A stretch of DNA of 64,000 bases from Erwinia rhapontici (GCF_012271765.1 NZ_VRKO01000013.1:19607-83606); one strand, 5' to 3'. Positions 34,456 through 45,421 are shown, counted from the stretch's first letter. Program-made: numbers and translations. Notes: generated by a model not told the origin, from the letters alone.

Positions 34456-35448
34456 ATGGATATTGAGGAAATAGTGGCCCTTAGTGTAAAGCATAATGCC
34501 GGGGATCTGCACCTTTGCAGTGGTCATTCTCCATTCTGGCGCTGTGATGGCCGTCTGACAGCGATTGACGGCGAGCCTGAGGTGCAAAATGCATGGCTGG
34601 AAAGCGTGGCACAGCACTGGCTGAGCGCGGCCCAGCAGCAGGAACTGGCGCAGCAGGGGCAGGTGGACTTTGCCTTGACGATGCCAGAGGGTGTGCGCCT
34701 GAGGGGGAATCTCTTCCGCCAGCGGCACGGTCTGTCGCTGGCGCTGCGTCTTATTGCCCGTCACTGCCCGGCAATGGACGTGTTGCACCTGCCGGAGGTG
34801 ACACGATCGTTGCTGCACCACAAAGAGGGGTTAATCCTGATAACCGGTGCCACCGGCAGCGGCAAGTCCACTACACTGGCGGCGCTGATTGGCGAAATTA
34901 ATCAGCATCAGCAGCGGCATATCCTGACGCTGGAAGACCCGGTGGAATATCTGCATAGCAGCGCACAGTCGCTGATCCAGCAGCGTGAGAAGGGCCTGCA
35001 CTTCAACGGCTTTGGCTCGGGGCTTCGTGCGGCACTGCGTGAAGACCCGGATGTGATCCTGCTGGGCGAACTGCGTGATGCAGAAACCATCCAACTGGCG
35101 CTGACGGCCGCTGAAACCGGGCATCTGGTGCTGGCAACGCTGCATACGCGTGGCGCAGCACAGGCTGTGGAGCGGCTGGTGGATGTGTTTCCCGGCAATG
35201 AAAAAAACCTGGTGCGTAGCCAGCTGGCAGGGAGTTTACAGGCGGTGATTGCCCAGCGTCTGGTGCAGGCAAAAACGGGCAGGGTCGCGTTGTTCGAGGT
35301 GCTGGTTAACTGCCCGGCGGTGGCGAATCTTATCCGCGAGGGGAAAACGCATCAGCTCCCGGCGCTGTTGCAGACGGGCAGCCAGCTGGGAATGCAGACG
35401 TTTGAGCAGAGCCTGGCGGAACGGCAAAGATTGGGGGTATTGAGTTAA
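34456..35448 (+). CDS. yggR: PilT-like type IV pilus retraction ATPase homologue
   Basis: 330 residues. Walker A GATGSGKST near residue 133, Asp box TLEDPVEYLH, Walker B-type LREDPDVILLGELRDAETI, His box GHLVLATLHT. YggR/PilT family. No other pilus genes are nearby. Divergent from yggS with only 15 bases between starts. Confidence 0.93.
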   Translation: MDIEEIVALSVKHNAGDLHLCSGHSPFWRCDGRLTAIDGEPEVQNAWLESVAQHWLSAAQQQELAQQGQVDFALTMPEGVRLRGNLFRQRHGLSLALRLIARHCPAMDVLHLPEVTRSLLHHKEGLILITGATGSGKSTTLAALIGEINQHQQRHILTLEDPVEYLHSSAQSLIQQREKGLHFNGFGSGLRAALREDPDVILLGELRDAETIQLALTAAETGHLVLATLHTRGAAQAVERLVDVFPGNEKNLVRSQLAGSLQAVIAQRLVQAKTGRVALFEVLVNCPAVANLIREGKTHQLPALLQTGSQLGMQTFEQSLAERQRLGVLS

Positions 35449-35507
35449 TGTTGTGCCGGGAACGGGCGAGTGATGCCACGCCCCTTCGGCGGGAGGGCGA
35501 TTGTGTA

Positions 35508-35527
35508 GGGTCTGGCATGCCTGACCC
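35508..35527. repeat. REP-like palindrome between yggR and ruvX
   Basis: GGGTCTGGCATGCCTGACCC, one mismatch from a perfect palindrome, with GTA before it. A weaker GC-rich inverted segment lies at 35464-35496. Between convergent genes. Confidence 0.7.
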
Positions 35528-35538
35528 GTTTAGCTCAT

Positions 35539-35961
35539 TTACGTGTAATGGTTCTCGAACCAGCTTTCCAGAATGATGACCGCAGAAAGCGAATCGACGC
35601 TGCCTTTGCTCAGGGCGCGAAAACCCCCGCGCTCAAACAGTTCAGCACGAGCTTCGACAGTGCTAAGACGCTCATCATGCAGCTCAATCTGTACGCCAAA
35701 ACGGCCATGCAGACGGTTGGCGAATTTACGTGCCCGTACGGTCAGCGGTTGTTCGGTGCCATCCATATTCAGCGGCAGGCCCACCACTACGCGGTCCGGC
35801 TGCCACTCTTTCAGCAGCGCTTCAATTTTGTTCCAGTCCGGTACGCCATCATTGGCTTTCAACGCTGTTAACGGGCGGGCTGTGCCGGTCAGTTGCTGGC
35901 CAATCGCCACGCCAATACTTTTCGTCCCAAAATCAAAGGACAACATGGTCATACTGCTCAT
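35539..35961 (-). CDS. ruvX: Holliday-junction resolvase-like / pre-16S rRNA nuclease
   Basis: 140 residues, YqgF family RNase-H fold. [16 protein letters not shown] near the start, [22 protein letters not shown], and [15 protein letters not shown] with the catalytic Asp. E. coli YqgF matures 16S rRNA 5' ends. Start overlaps the yqgE stop (TGATG). Confidence 0.95.
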   Translation of the reverse strand: MSSMTMLSFDFGTKSIGVAIGQQLTGTARPLTALKANDGVPDWNKIEALLKEWQPDRVVVGLPLNMDGTEQPLTVRARKFANRLHGRFGVQIELHDERLSTVEARAELFERGGFRALSKGSVDSLSAVIILESWFENHYT

Positions 35962-36524
35962 CAGGCGTGTCCTGCTTCACTGGCGATATTATGGATATCG
36001 ACACCCATACTTTTTGCTGCTTCGCGCCAGCGCTCGGCAATCGGGGTATGGAACAGGATATTGCTGTTGGCGGAGGTCGTCAGCCAGGCATTTTCCAGCA
36101 GTTCGCTTTCCAGCTGATCTTTTTCCCAGGCACAATAGCCCAGTGCAACCAGTACCTGTTCGGGTTGATCCGGCGTACCCAGCGTTTCCAGTACATCGCG
36201 GGATGTGGTGATCACCGTGTTGTCAGACACACGAATGCTGGAGGCAAATGTCCGCTGTGCGGAATGCAGAATAAAACCGCGATCCTCTGCCAGCGGGCCC
36301 CCGGCAAACACCGGTTTATCCAGTCTTGCGTCGGATTCACGTGGCTCTGGTGATATTTTTAGCTTGGTGAGAATGCCGTCAACCGTCAGATTTTCCATCG
36401 GTTTATTGACGATCAGCCCCATCGCACCATCATCATTGTGTTCGCAGATATAGACCACTGAACGTTTGAACAGCGGGTCCTGTAGCGTTGGCATGGCAAT
36501 CAAAAAGTGATGCTGTAAATTCAT
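35961..36524 (-). CDS. yqgE: YqgE/AlgH family protein
   Basis: 187 residues, start [54 protein letters not shown]. Conserved family of unknown biochemical role; invariably next to ruvX in enterobacteria, and coupled to it here. Confidence 0.94.
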   Translation of the reverse strand: MNLQHHFLIAMPTLQDPLFKRSVVYICEHNDDGAMGLIVNKPMENLTVDGILTKLKISPEPRESDARLDKPVFAGGPLAEDRGFILHSAQRTFASSIRVSDNTVITTSRDVLETLGTPDQPEQVLVALGYCAWEKDQLESELLENAWLTTSANSNILFHTPIAERWREAAKSMGVDIHNIASEAGHA

Positions 36525-36545
36525 ACTTAGTGTTCTGTAGTCTGG

Positions 36546-36577
36546 TTAACGCCCGGGCGGTTCGCCACGGGCGTTAA
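36546..36577 (-). terminator. Hairpin between gshB and yqgE
   Basis: Ten-base stem TTAACGCCCG / CGGGCGTTAA extended by GGCG/CGCC inside the loop, lying in the same-strand gap. No T run, so it may be a processing or attenuation structure more than a full terminator. Confidence 0.55.
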
Positions 36578-36614
36578 TGGGTGAGCGGAGGGCAGTCCGG
36601 CCCTGCCGCAACAA

Positions 36615-37559
36615 TCAGGCCAGGCGTTTTTCAATCGCATCCATCAGCATGCCGGTGATAGAAATCGGGAATGCGGCTTCGATCTCGCGAACGCAGGTTG
36701 GGCTGGTCACATTAATTTCAGTCAGTTTGTCACCGATAATATCCAGGCCGACAAAGATCAGTCCTTTCTCTTTCAGGATTGGGCCAACGCGGCGGGCAAT
36801 TTCCCAGTCGCTTTCGGTCAGTGGACGAGCTTCACCACGGCCACCCGCGGCCAGGTTGCCACGGGTTTCTCCCGCTTTTGGAATACGCGCCAGGCAGTAA
36901 GGCACCGGTTCGCCGTCCACCACCAGCACGCGTTTATCCCCGTCTTTGATGCCAGGAATAAAGTTTTGCGCCATGCAGTAGAACTCGCCGTGGCTGGTCA
37001 GGGTTTCGATGATGACTGACAGGTTCGGGTCTTCTTTCTTGACGCGGAAGATTGACGCACCACCCATGCCATCCAGGGGTTTAAGGATGATGTCGCCGTG
37101 TTCCTGCCAGAATTCACGGATCTGGCTGGCATTACGTGTGACCAGCGTATCCGGGGTCAGTTCGGCAAACCAGGCAGTGAACAGCTTTTCGTTACAGTCA
37201 CGCAGGCTCTGCGGCTTGTTAACGATCAGTGTGCCTTTCTCTTCCGCACGCTCAAGGATGTAGGTGGCGTAAATAAACTCGGTATCGAACGGAGGATCTT
37301 TGCGCATCAGCACCACGTTAAGATCGGCCAACGCAATGTCCTGCTCGCTGCCGAACTCGAACCATTTGTCATAGTTCTGCTCTACGCTCAGCAGGCGGGT
37401 GCGGGCACGGCCTTCGCCACCACGCAGATAGAGATCGTTCATCTCCATGTAGTGAATTTCGTAACCACGGCGCTGTGCTTCCAGCAACATGGCAAAGCTG
37501 GTGTCTTTTTTAATATTGATGGAAGTGATCGGGTCCATCACGATGCCAAGCTTAATCAT
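36615..37559 (-). CDS. gshB: Glutathione synthetase
   Basis: 314 residues, ATP-grasp enzyme joining gamma-glutamylcysteine and glycine. Start MIKLGIVMDPITSINIKKDT, GDIILKPLDGMGGASIFR, FIPGIKDGDKRVLVVDGEPV, NVTSPTCVREIE. Order rsmE-gshB-yqgE-ruvX as in E. coli. Confidence 0.97.
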   Translation of the reverse strand: MIKLGIVMDPITSINIKKDTSFAMLLEAQRRGYEIHYMEMNDLYLRGGEGRARTRLLSVEQNYDKWFEFGSEQDIALADLNVVLMRKDPPFDTEFIYATYILERAEEKGTLIVNKPQSLRDCNEKLFTAWFAELTPDTLVTRNASQIREFWQEHGDIILKPLDGMGGASIFRVKKEDPNLSVIIETLTSHGEFYCMAQNFIPGIKDGDKRVLVVDGEPVPYCLARIPKAGETRGNLAAGGRGEARPLTESDWEIARRVGPILKEKGLIFVGLDIIGDKLTEINVTSPTCVREIEAAFPISITGMLMDAIEKRLA

Positions 37560-37633
37560 TCTTTCTTCTCCACTTAGAGCTATCTAGCCTGCAAACTGTC
37601 TGCAACGATTACGCTCAAGTATGTTTATTAGTT

Positions 37634-38365
37634 TTAGCCCAGGTCGCCAAAACGCACCTGCAGGGCGGTAATCGCCGTCAGGGCGGTGGTTTCGGTACGC
37701 AGTACGCGCGGCCCCAGCAAAATATCGGTGAAACCATGCTGTGCGGTCATACTGATTTCATCGGACGTGAGTCCTCCTTCCGGGCCAATCAGCAACCTCA
37801 CGCGCTCAACCGGGAGCGGCAGTGTGTTGATGCTGTGTTCAGCTCGTGGATGGAGATTTAATCTTAACCCGTGATCCTGCTCTGCACACCAGGCGTCAAG
37901 TGCCATTGCTGGCCTGACTTCCGGTACGCTGTTTCGCCCACACTGTTCGCAGGCGGCAATGGCGATTTTCTGCCACTGCTGAATTTTTTTCGCCAGACGA
38001 TCTGCATCCAGCTTTACGCCGCAGCGTTCAGAAAACAAGGGGGTAATCACATTTACTCCCAGTTCTACGGCTTTCTGTATCGTAAACTCCATCTTTTCAC
38101 CGCGTGACATCACCTGCCCAAGATGCAGATGAAGGGGGGACTCGCGGCTGTCGGCGCGGGTTGCGATGATTTTGACACGCACATTTTTTTTATCTGCCTG
38201 AATAATCTCGGCGGCAAAAGTCAGATTTGTGCCATCGAACAATTCCAGGGCCTGGCCTGGCACCATACGCAGTACGCGGCCAACGTGGTTAGCGGCTTCT
38301 TCGCTGAGGGCGGTTTCACTTCCTGTCTCTAATGATTCAGGGTGGTAAATGCGGGGTATACGCAT
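37634..38365 (-). CDS. rsmE: 16S rRNA (uracil1498-N3)-methyltransferase
   Basis: 243 residues from ATG 38365 ([17 protein letters not shown] upstream). SPOUT methyltransferase with knot motifs [14 protein letters not shown] and [15 protein letters not shown]. Methylates U1498 of 16S rRNA. Confidence 0.96.
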   Translation of the reverse strand: MRIPRIYHPESLETGSETALSEEAANHVGRVLRMVPGQALELFDGTNLTFAAEIIQADKKNVRVKIIATRADSRESPLHLHLGQVMSRGEKMEFTIQKAVELGVNVITPLFSERCGVKLDADRLAKKIQQWQKIAIAACEQCGRNSVPEVRPAMALDAWCAEQDHGLRLNLHPRAEHSINTLPLPVERVRLLIGPEGGLTSDEISMTAQHGFTDILLGPRVLRTETTALTAITALQVRFGDLG

Positions 38366-38418
38366 GGAAATCCTGTCAAAATGAATGCACGGATGCTGTG
38401 CAGTGTAGGTCAGTGATT

Positions 38419-39132
38419 TTACCGCTGGCAAGCCTGCTGTACATAAGGGTTGTGATTCCCCTGCACACGCGCAATGCGGCGGTCGCGTTCGCACTCCCAC
38501 TGAGTAGCCGGGTACTGCTTATTCCATGCGGTCATCAACTGGGTTTGCTGTTTTGACATTTGCAGCTGGTACTGGTCACGCATATAGAACCAGGTGCGGG
38601 CAATCGCGCCACGGGCGCGCACTGGCGGCTCAGCCAGCTTATTTTTAAAATCGACCTTCATGGCGCACTGGCCGTACTGCGACTCGCCGCCGTTCCACTG
38701 GCTGTACATAAAGTTACCGCGATCGCCGTTTACTTCGCCGATAGACGGTTGCAGGTTGTGCAGGTCAGTTTCGATGCGGCGGTAGCCCTCATCTTTGGCG
38801 CAGTTTTTCCGGCCGCCGTTTTGCCAGCACTGGCGCTGGTGGCCGAAGCTCCAGGCCGGAACCACATGTTCCCACTCAATACGGCTGGCGCGGTTGGCGT
38901 TCTTACGCACCTGATAACCGCATGAGGCGAGGTCAGGAACGCCTTTTTTCCCCTGCCAGTGAATTTTACAGCCGCAGTAGAAAGTGCCGGGCGCACCCTC
39001 ATTGATCTGCGCAGCATAAGCTTTCGCCTGGTTGAAGCTGTTCTGATGATAGTTATCCAGGCTGAGGGCATGGGAAAAGAAGGCGGGTAACAGCAGAGCA
39101 AAGGCCACAGAGGCTAAAATTTTGCGAGACAT
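38419..39132 (-). CDS. endA: Endonuclease I
   Basis: 237 residues. Signal peptide [22 protein letters not shown]^L, mature periplasmic nuclease with beta-beta-alpha-metal motif [16 protein letters not shown] and [19 protein letters not shown]. Degrades double-stranded DNA in the periplasm. Confidence 0.96.
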   Translation of the reverse strand: MSRKILASVAFALLLPAFFSHALSLDNYHQNSFNQAKAYAAQINEGAPGTFYCGCKIHWQGKKGVPDLASCGYQVRKNANRASRIEWEHVVPAWSFGHQRQCWQNGGRKNCAKDEGYRRIETDLHNLQPSIGEVNGDRGNFMYSQWNGGESQYGQCAMKVDFKNKLAEPPVRARGAIARTWFYMRDQYQLQMSKQQTQLMTAWNKQYPATQWECERDRRIARVQGNHNPYVQQACQR

Positions 39133-39254
39133 ATTCCAGTAAATCTGTAATCCATGAAAGAGGCAGGGAGAGTAACAGATATGCAGGATATTACGAATAA
39201 GTGGCGAAGACAGGTGTCTTAAATTGCCTGAATTTCAATCATATCAGGCAGATT

Positions 39255-39767
39255 TTAAGATTTCTGGAAGTCACCGGACTTGAGGATGTCACCGCAGTGC
39301 AGACAGCGGTATTCGCTTTCACCGCGTACCACCCGGTTATGGCGTCTGACCGTCAGCTGATGCTGCTGACAACGGCAGAAATAGGGGAAGGCCCGGCTAC
39401 GTACGGATTGAACTGCGAACTGATGGGTACGACGGGCGGGAACACCAAGGATGCTTTCCATCATCCATTTCCACTCTTTACCGTGGGGGGCAACGCGACC
39501 GAAATGTTTCCATACCAGCAGGTGGGCCAGCTCATGAGGGACAACTTCATCAATAAACGCCTGCTGATTTTCCAGCAGTAATACCGGATTCAGGCGGATT
39601 TCCCAGTGCTGTAGCCAGGCGGTTCCGGCAGCGGTTCCACGCTGCTGATAAACCAGTGCCGGTTCGGGATAGTCGCGCTCCAGCCGCACATTGGCCTGCT
39701 GTAATTTTTCACGCAGTTGGCGCATCACGGCCTGTTGCAAAGCGATGGGGAGTCTCTGGGATTTCAT
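39255..39767 (-). CDS. sprT: SprT zinc-metalloprotease-like protein
   Basis: 170 residues from ATG 39767 ([20 protein letters not shown] as E. coli). Zinc site HELAH in [18 protein letters not shown]-terminal zinc ribbon (C.C...YRCLHCG). Related to SPRTN DNA-protein crosslink proteases, bacterial role unclear. Codons upstream to 39890 overlap the galP terminator and are not coding. Confidence 0.94.
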   Translation of the reverse strand: MKSQRLPIALQQAVMRQLREKLQQANVRLERDYPEPALVYQQRGTAAGTAWLQHWEIRLNPVLLLENQQAFIDEVVPHELAHLLVWKHFGRVAPHGKEWKWMMESILGVPARRTHQFAVQSVRSRAFPYFCRCQQHQLTVRRHNRVVRGESEYRCLHCGDILKSGDFQKS

Positions 39768-39836
39768 GCAGGCAAGAATACGGGCCGACACCGGGCAATT
39801 CAAGCTGTAGCTGGCATCTTCTGGCGCTATAAAAAG

Positions 39837-39868
39837 AAAACGGGCCAGCATCATCGCTGGCCCGTTTT
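39837..39868. terminator. galP intrinsic terminator
   Basis: Stem of 13 bases (AAAACGGGCCAGC / GCTGGCCCGTTTT), 6-base loop, T-rich on both strands. 29 bases past the galP stop, upstream of sprT on the same strand. Confidence 0.92.
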
Positions 39869-39897
39869 TATCGTGGGTCTTTGGCGTCACTGATTGT

Positions 39898-41295
39898 TCA
39901 GTCGCGCTGACCGATATTGCGTAGTTTTTTACCGCCTAACAGATTGCGTTCGATGTGCTCCAGTGAAACGTTTTTCGTTTCCGGGATCAGCCACAGTGTC
40001 AGGACAATAAAGAACAGGTTCAGCGCGCCGTACACCCAGAAGGTGTTGGCGTTACCCAGCGTGTTCAGCATGGTCAGGAAGGTGGCTCCGACAATCATGT
40101 TGGCAATCCAGTTGGTCGCGGTCGACACCGTGATACCGAAATCACGCCCTTTCAGCGGCTGGATTTCTGAACACAGTACCCAGATCAGCGGACCGGCACT
40201 CATCGCAAAACCAACGATAAACATCAGCAGCATCGCAATAGCGAAGTATTGCGCGCCTTCTGAGTGAATCCCCACGTGCAGCATGGTACCCAGCACGCCC
40301 ATACCGGCAGCCATCACAATGAAGCCAAGGATTAGCGTCGGCTTACGGCCCCAGCGATCCACCAGACCAATAGCGATAAAGGTGGCCAGCACGTTGATCA
40401 GCCCGACAATCACCGTTCCCCACATCTGCTGGGTGGTATTGGTGAAGCCAGCAATTTCGAAGATTTTTGGCGCGTAGTACATGATGACGTTCATGCCGGT
40501 GAACTGCTGCATCACCTGCAACAGCACGCCAAGATAGACCGCGCGGCGGAAGTTGCTGTTGTCTTTGAACAGCGACCAGCCAGACTGCTTGATCTTCAGA
40601 CTTTCACGAATTTCATCCAGTTCACGTTTAGCCTGTTCGCTGGTATCACGCAGACGATCCAGCACCCGCTGTGCGCTGCGGAAATCACCTTTCGCCGCCA
40701 GCCAGCGTGGGCTGTTAGGCAGGAAGAACACACCCACCAGCAGCAGCAGGGCAGGGATAGTGATCACGCCGAGCATCCAGCGCCATTCACCGGAGTAGCT
40801 GAAGGCAGTATCCGACAAATAAGCACCCAGAATACCGATGGTAATCATCAACTGGTACAGCGATATCATGCTGCCACGGATCTTCTCCGGTGCAATCTCA
40901 GACAGGTAAAGCGGAGCAGTATACGATGCGACACCCACCGCCAGGCCCAGCAGTACGCGGGCGACAATCAGCATTTCCGGGTTAGGGGAGAAGGCTGACC
41001 ACAGGGAGCCGATAACGAACAGCACGGCCCCGATCATCAGGCTTTTCTTACGGCCGAGATAGGATGACATCCAGCCACTGCCGACGGCACCGATTGCGGC
41101 ACCGAACATCATTGAACTGACTATCCACTCCTGTTGGTGAGGAGTCACGCTGAAGTCTTTCGCGATGAAGGGTAATGCGCCGGCAATAACACCGATATCC
41201 AGGCCGAACAGCAGGCCTGCCAGTGCTGCGAGGAAGCAGACAAACAGGGTCATAGCCTTGTTTGATGTCCTGCTGCGTTTTTTATTATCAGGCAT
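39898..41295 (-). CDS. galP: Galactose:proton symporter
   Basis: 465 residues from ATG 41295, which has GGAGG five bases upstream; the ATG at 41307 contains that ribosome site and is rejected. Twelve membrane segments, sugar-porter signatures [30 protein letters not shown] split by family motifs, [21 protein letters not shown]. About 80% identical by eye to E. coli GalP. Imports galactose and glucose. Promoter region has GalR and CRP sites. Confidence 0.97.
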   Translation of the reverse strand: MPDNKKRSRTSNKAMTLFVCFLAALAGLLFGLDIGVIAGALPFIAKDFSVTPHQQEWIVSSMMFGAAIGAVGSGWMSSYLGRKKSLMIGAVLFVIGSLWSAFSPNPEMLIVARVLLGLAVGVASYTAPLYLSEIAPEKIRGSMISLYQLMITIGILGAYLSDTAFSYSGEWRWMLGVITIPALLLLVGVFFLPNSPRWLAAKGDFRSAQRVLDRLRDTSEQAKRELDEIRESLKIKQSGWSLFKDNSNFRRAVYLGVLLQVMQQFTGMNVIMYYAPKIFEIAGFTNTTQQMWGTVIVGLINVLATFIAIGLVDRWGRKPTLILGFIVMAAGMGVLGTMLHVGIHSEGAQYFAIAMLLMFIVGFAMSAGPLIWVLCSEIQPLKGRDFGITVSTATNWIANMIVGATFLTMLNTLGNANTFWVYGALNLFFIVLTLWLIPETKNVSLEHIERNLLGGKKLRNIGQRD

Positions 41296-41362
41296 GGTCG
41301 CCTCCATTAAGTAGTACCGTATGTTGTTGTTATAGATGTTAGGAAACCCTGGTACAGCAGAC

Positions 41363-41378
41363 TGTGCTTCAGATCACA
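41363..41378 (-). promoter_or_regulatory. CRP site of galP
   Basis: TGTGC-N6-TCACA, one mismatch from TGTGA-N6-TCACA, 68 bases upstream of the galP start. Consistent with catabolite control of galP in E. coli. Confidence 0.65.
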
Positions 41379-41381
41379 TTA

Positions 41382-41397
41382 GTGTAATCGCTTACAC
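41382..41397 (-). promoter_or_regulatory. GalR/GalS operator, proximal
   Basis: GTGTAATCGCTTACAC, 16-bp dyad (GTGTAA / TTACAC) matching the Gal operator pattern, four bases from the CRP site. E. coli galP is repressed by GalR and GalS. Confidence 0.75.
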
Positions 41398-41583
41398 TCT
41401 GGAAGTTTCTGAAAAACACTTTTTATCCCGCTGTAACTCTTTGTAACCAGTAAGTCATAGCACTTTATAGCTTTAACCGTTTTTACAATGAACGGCTATC
41501 GGACAACGCTGAAAATAGCGCATTTTAGGATTTAGTTGAAGATGTTATTTGTTATAACACTAAGAAAAATAAAGAATTATTAA

Positions 41584-41599
41584 GTGTAATCGTTATCAC
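41584..41599 (-). promoter_or_regulatory. GalR/GalS operator, distal
   Basis: GTGTAATCGTTATCAC, 202 bases further upstream than the proximal operator and close to metK. Two separated Gal operators suggest a repression loop. Confidence 0.65.
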
Positions 41600-41631
41600 T
41601 AACTGCGATGTGTTTAGGGTCTTTCAGGCAT

Positions 41632-41655
41632 AAAAAAGGGCACCCGAGGGTGCCC
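41632..41655 (-). terminator. metK intrinsic terminator
   Basis: GGGCACCC / GGGTGCCC with a 2-base loop, followed on the minus strand by six T, 20 bases past the metK stop. Confidence 0.92.
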
Positions 41656-41675
41656 CTGATACATCAGGCTTGAGT

Positions 41676-42830
41676 TTATTTCAGGCCAGCAGCATCACGC
41701 AGCAGTTCAGCTTTGTCGGTTTTTTCCCAAGGGAAATGTTCGCGACCAAAGTGACCGTATGCCGCCGTTTCACGGTAGATCGGATGCAGCAGGTCCAGCA
41801 TCTGGATCAGGCCGTAAGGACGCAGGTCGAAGAATTCGCGCACCAGCAGGGTCAGTTGTTCAGTTGAGACTTTCTCTGTGCCGAAGGTTTCGACCATGAT
41901 AGAGGTCGGTTCTGCTACGCCGATAGCGTAGGAGACCTGGATTTCGCAACGATCGGCCAGGCCAGCGGCCACGATGTTTTTCGCCACATAACGTGCTGCG
42001 TAGGCCGCAGAGCGGTCAACTTTAGACGGATCTTTACCTGAGAACGCACCGCCGCCGTGACGGGCCATGCCGCCGTAGGTATCAACGATAATTTTACGCC
42101 CGGTCAGACCGCAGTCGCCCATTGGGCCACCGATAACAAAACGGCCAGTTGGGTTGATATGGTATTTGGTGTTGGCGTTGATCCACTCCGTCGGCAGAAC
42201 CGGCTTGAGGATCTCTTCCATTACCGCTTCCTGCAGATCTTTCTGCGAAACGTCTTCGGAGTGCTGGGTCGACAGAACGACGGCATCAATACCAACAATT
42301 TTACCGTTGTCGTACTGGAAGGTGATCTGGCTTTTCGCGTCCGGACGCAGCCAAGGCAGGCTGCCGCTTTTACGTACTTCAGCCTGACGCTGTACCAGAC
42401 GGTGTGCGTAAGTGATCGGCGCAGGCATCAGCACGTCAGTTTCGTTGGTGGCGTAACCAAACATCAGGCCCTGGTCGCCAGCACCCTGCTCCAGCGGGTC
42501 GGTACGGTCAACGCCCTGGTTAATGTCGGGAGACTGTTTGCCAATCGCACTCAGTACGGCACAAGAGTTGGCATCAAAGCCCATATCGGAATGGACATAG
42601 CCGATATCACGCACGGTCTGACGAGTGATCTCTTCAATATCGACCCATGCGCTGGTGGTGATTTCACCGCCAACCAGAACCATTCCGGTTTTCACATAGG
42701 TTTCGCAGGCCACGCGAGCTTTCGGATCTTGCTCGAGGATGGCATCGAGCACAGCATCTGAAATCTGGTCGGCGATTTTATCAGGATGTCCTTCTGATAC
42801 GGACTCGGATGTAAAAAGGTGTTTAGCCAT
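41676..42830 (-). CDS. metK: S-adenosylmethionine synthetase
   Basis: 384 residues from ATG 42830 ([20 protein letters not shown]), exact E. coli length. Motifs [41 protein letters not shown] split by active-site lysine and arginine. Makes SAM from methionine and ATP. SAM feeds polyamine synthesis and methylation; speA is divergent upstream. Confidence 0.98.
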   Translation of the reverse strand: MAKHLFTSESVSEGHPDKIADQISDAVLDAILEQDPKARVACETYVKTGMVLVGGEITTSAWVDIEEITRQTVRDIGYVHSDMGFDANSCAVLSAIGKQSPDINQGVDRTDPLEQGAGDQGLMFGYATNETDVLMPAPITYAHRLVQRQAEVRKSGSLPWLRPDAKSQITFQYDNGKIVGIDAVVLSTQHSEDVSQKDLQEAVMEEILKPVLPTEWINANTKYHINPTGRFVIGGPMGDCGLTGRKIIVDTYGGMARHGGGAFSGKDPSKVDRSAAYAARYVAKNIVAAGLADRCEIQVSYAIGVAEPTSIMVETFGTEKVSTEQLTLLVREFFDLRPYGLIQMLDLLHPIYRETAAYGHFGREHFPWEKTDKAELLRDAAGLK

Positions 42831-43136
42831 TTTATTCTTTACCTTGACTCTAACGGGTTGAAAATCGACTGCATGCGCCAGGACCGGAAACCAGTCTGGA
42901 AACTCAGACATGACGCCCCCACAGGCAAAGCCATGAGCAGTACAAACAAGACGCTGATAAGCGTCATACTTCAAGCTGTGGCTTCGCTGGCGACGCTTGT
43001 TTGTCGCCCTGCTACAACTCGAATTATTCAGGGTATAGAAGTTAACCAGTTTAGACGGATTAACATCTGGACGGCTATTCTAGGTTACTCATTAATCGGA
43101 TTGCCAGCGTTTTTTCTTTAATGAAAATTTCAACTA
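42831..43136. promoter_or_regulatory. metK / speA divergent region, metK side
   Basis: 306 bases with the metK leader and an ERIC-family remnant at 42962-43039. I do not see a convincing tandem MetJ box. No further gene apart from the yqgB-like frame beginning at 43137. Confidence 0.45.
42962..43039. repeat. Deleted ERIC-family element
   Basis: Left end CGTCATACTTCAAGCTGTGG and right end CTACAACTCGAATTATTCAG GG-TATAG are ERIC termini; the usual core between them is replaced by about 30 unrelated bases (GCTGGCGACGCTTGTTTGTCGCC, itself a small dyad, in part). Same design as 29101-29179. Confidence 0.5.
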
Positions 43137-43343
43137 ATGTTCAAAGTGTCAAATTTTCATGACAGAGGGCGCATTGTGCACATTAAGATTTTGCATAATG
43201 TTATACTTAAGAGGTTGTTCGGTGCGGAATTTCAGCGTTTTGTGCTGACTAACCTGCCAGTCGATGGGTTGTTGTCGCGGGTTTTCCCTGCGATAGTAGT
43301 TTACTGTTTCGCATCAATGAAATTCGAGGATCGAAATGTCTGA
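43137..43343 (+). CDS. yqgB: YqgB-like speA leader peptide
   Basis: A frame ending [25 protein letters not shown] matches the C-terminal half of E. coli YqgB (GLLSQFQAAIVVNCF from memory), which lies in the same place before speA. Its stop (TGA, 43341-43343) is 8 bases inside speA, so the two are translationally coupled. The true start is unclear: ATG 43137 is the longest choice, TTG or GTG codons near 43197-43245 would give a YqgB-like length of about 35-45 residues. Confidence 0.5.
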   Translation: MFKVSNFHDRGRIVHIKILHNVILKRLFGAEFQRFVLTNLPVDGLLSRVFPAIVVYCFASMKFEDRNV

Positions 43344-45312
43344 CGACATGAAGACAATTAAGGGTTCGTCAGCAGGCGAACAGGGCGTACTCCGTTCCAT
43401 GCAGGAGGTCGCCATGAGCGATTTGGACGCCAGCAAAATGCTGCGGACTTACAATATTGCCTGGTGGGGTAATAACTACTACGACGTGAACGAACTCGGC
43501 CACATCAGCGTTTGTCCCGATCCCGATGTGCCGGAAGCACGCGTCGATCTCGCCAAACTGGTGAAAGAGCGTGAGGCTGAAGGCCAGCGCTTACCCGCCT
43601 TGTTCTGTTTCCCACAAATTTTACAGCATCGCCTGCGCTCGATTAACGCCGCGTTTAAACGTGCGCGTGAGTCTTACGGCTATCGCGGTGATTACTTCCT
43701 GGTGTATCCGATTAAGGTTAACCAGCATAAACGCGTGATTGAGTCCCTGATCAACTCCGGTGAACCCCTGGGGCTGGAAGCAGGCTCGAAAGCCGAGCTG
43801 ATGGCCGTGCTGGCCCATGCCGGGATGACGCGTTCGGTGATCGTCTGTAACGGCTATAAAGACCGTGAATATATCCGCCTCGCACTGATTGGCGAGAAGA
43901 TGGGCCACAAGGTCTATCTGGTGCTGGAAAAAATGACCGAAGTGAAGCTGGTACTGGAAGAAGCGGAACGCCTGAACGTGGTACCACGCCTGGGTATTCG
44001 TGCGCGTCTGGCTTCGCAGGGCTCCGGCAAATGGCAGTCGAGCGGCGGAGAGAAATCCAAGTTTGGTTTGTCCGCGACCCAGGTGCTGAAGCTGGTCGAG
44101 ATTATGCGCGAAGCGGGCCGTATGGAAAGCCTGCAGCTGCTGCATTTCCATCTGGGCTCTCAGATGGCAAACATTCGTGATATTGCAACAGGTGTGCGTG
44201 AGTCGGCGCGCTTCTACGTCGAACTGGCGAAGCTTGGCGTTAACATCCAGTGCTTTGACGTCGGCGGCGGCCTTGGCGTGGATTATGAAGGCACGCGCTC
44301 GCAGAGCGACTGCTCCGTTAACTACGGTCTGAACGAATACGCTAACAACGTGATCTGGGCTATCGGTGATGCCTGTGAAGAACACGGCTTACCGCATCCG
44401 ACGGTGATCACGGAATCGGGCCGGGCAGTGACCGCGCACCATACGGTGCTGGTCTCCAACATTATCGGTGTGGAACGTAATGAATTCAGCGAGCCTCAGG
44501 CGCCGCTGGAAGACTCCCCGCGCCCGATTGTCAGTATGTGGGACACCTGGCAGGAGATGCATGAGCCGAGCAACCGCCGCTCATTGCGTGAATGGCTACA
44601 TGACAGCCAGATGGATCTGTTCGATATCCACACCGGTTATTCGCAGGGAACTTACGACCTGACGCAGCGTGCCTGGGCCGAGCAGCTGTATCTCAGCATC
44701 TGCCACTATATTCAGCAGCACCTTGACCCAAGCAACCGCGCGCACCGTCCGATTATCGATGAGCTGCAGGAGCGTATGGCGGATAAGATTTACGTCAACT
44801 TCTCGCTGTTCCAGTCGATGCCCGACGCCTGGGGTATCGATCAGCTGTTCCCGGTGATGCCGCTGGAAGGGCTGAATCAGGTGCCTGAACGCCGCGCCGT
44901 GCTGCTGGACATTACCTGTGACTCGGACGGGACTATCGATCACTACATTGACGGTGACGGCATTGCCACCACCATGCCAATGCCGGAATACGATATTGAT
45001 AATCCGCCGATGCTGGGCTTCTTTATGGTCGGTGCCTATCAGGAAATTCTCGGTAACATGCACAACCTGTTCGGGGATACCGAAGCGGTCGACGTCTTTG
45101 CTTTCGCCGACGGTTCGGTGGAAGTACAGCTTTCTGACGAAGGCGATACCGTGGCCGATATGCTGGAATATGTGCAGTTGAACCCGGCAGAGTTGCTGAC
45201 GCACTTCCGTAACCAGATCAAGCAAAGTGACCTGGATGAAGAGCTGCGCGCGCAGTTCCTGGAAGAGTTTGAAGCAGGCCTGTATGGCTACACGTATTTA
45301 GAAGACGAGTAA
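43336..45312 (+). CDS. speA: Biosynthetic arginine decarboxylase
   Basis: 658 residues, the E. coli SpeA length. PLP Lys in [14 protein letters not shown] (about 127), [29 protein letters not shown]. Arginine to agmatine, first step of the agmatine route to putrescine; the product is the substrate of SpeB encoded next. Overlaps the yqgB-like frame. Confidence 0.98.
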   Translation: MSDDMKTIKGSSAGEQGVLRSMQEVAMSDLDASKMLRTYNIAWWGNNYYDVNELGHISVCPDPDVPEARVDLAKLVKEREAEGQRLPALFCFPQILQHRLRSINAAFKRARESYGYRGDYFLVYPIKVNQHKRVIESLINSGEPLGLEAGSKAELMAVLAHAGMTRSVIVCNGYKDREYIRLALIGEKMGHKVYLVLEKMTEVKLVLEEAERLNVVPRLGIRARLASQGSGKWQSSGGEKSKFGLSATQVLKLVEIMREAGRMESLQLLHFHLGSQMANIRDIATGVRESARFYVELAKLGVNIQCFDVGGGLGVDYEGTRSQSDCSVNYGLNEYANNVIWAIGDACEEHGLPHPTVITESGRAVTAHHTVLVSNIIGVERNEFSEPQAPLEDSPRPIVSMWDTWQEMHEPSNRRSLREWLHDSQMDLFDIHTGYSQGTYDLTQRAWAEQLYLSICHYIQQHLDPSNRAHRPIIDELQERMADKIYVNFSLFQSMPDAWGIDQLFPVMPLEGLNQVPERRAVLLDITCDSDGTIDHYIDGDGIATTMPMPEYDIDNPPMLGFFMVGAYQEILGNMHNLFGDTEAVDVFAFADGSVEVQLSDEGDTVADMLEYVQLNPAELLTHFRNQIKQSDLDEELRAQFLEEFEAGLYGYTYLEDE

Positions 45313-45345
45313 GTCTGGCCCCCAAACGGTCATACTGAATTAACG

Positions 45346-45388
45346 AATCCCTTCCGGGTCGGGCTAACGACGCGGTGGGGATTTTTTT
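45346..45388 (+). terminator. Terminator or attenuator between speA and speB
   Basis: AATCCC / GGGATT closing stem around a GC-rich interior, followed by TTTTTT, 34 bases before speB. May reduce speB read-through from speA. Confidence 0.45.
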
Positions 45389-45421
45389 CATCTTTTGTTT
45401 GTCAGTCAGAAAGGAGTTGCT

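Noticed and set aside
34441..34821. In-frame N-terminal extension of yggS
   Set aside because: It would run antisense through the start of yggR; the family start MTSIEHNL at 34440 is clear.
42880..42915. MetJ box upstream of metK
   Set aside because: CAGTCTGG-AAACTCAGACATGA is only loosely similar to tandem AGACGTCT; not strong enough to call by eye. A position-weight scan would decide.
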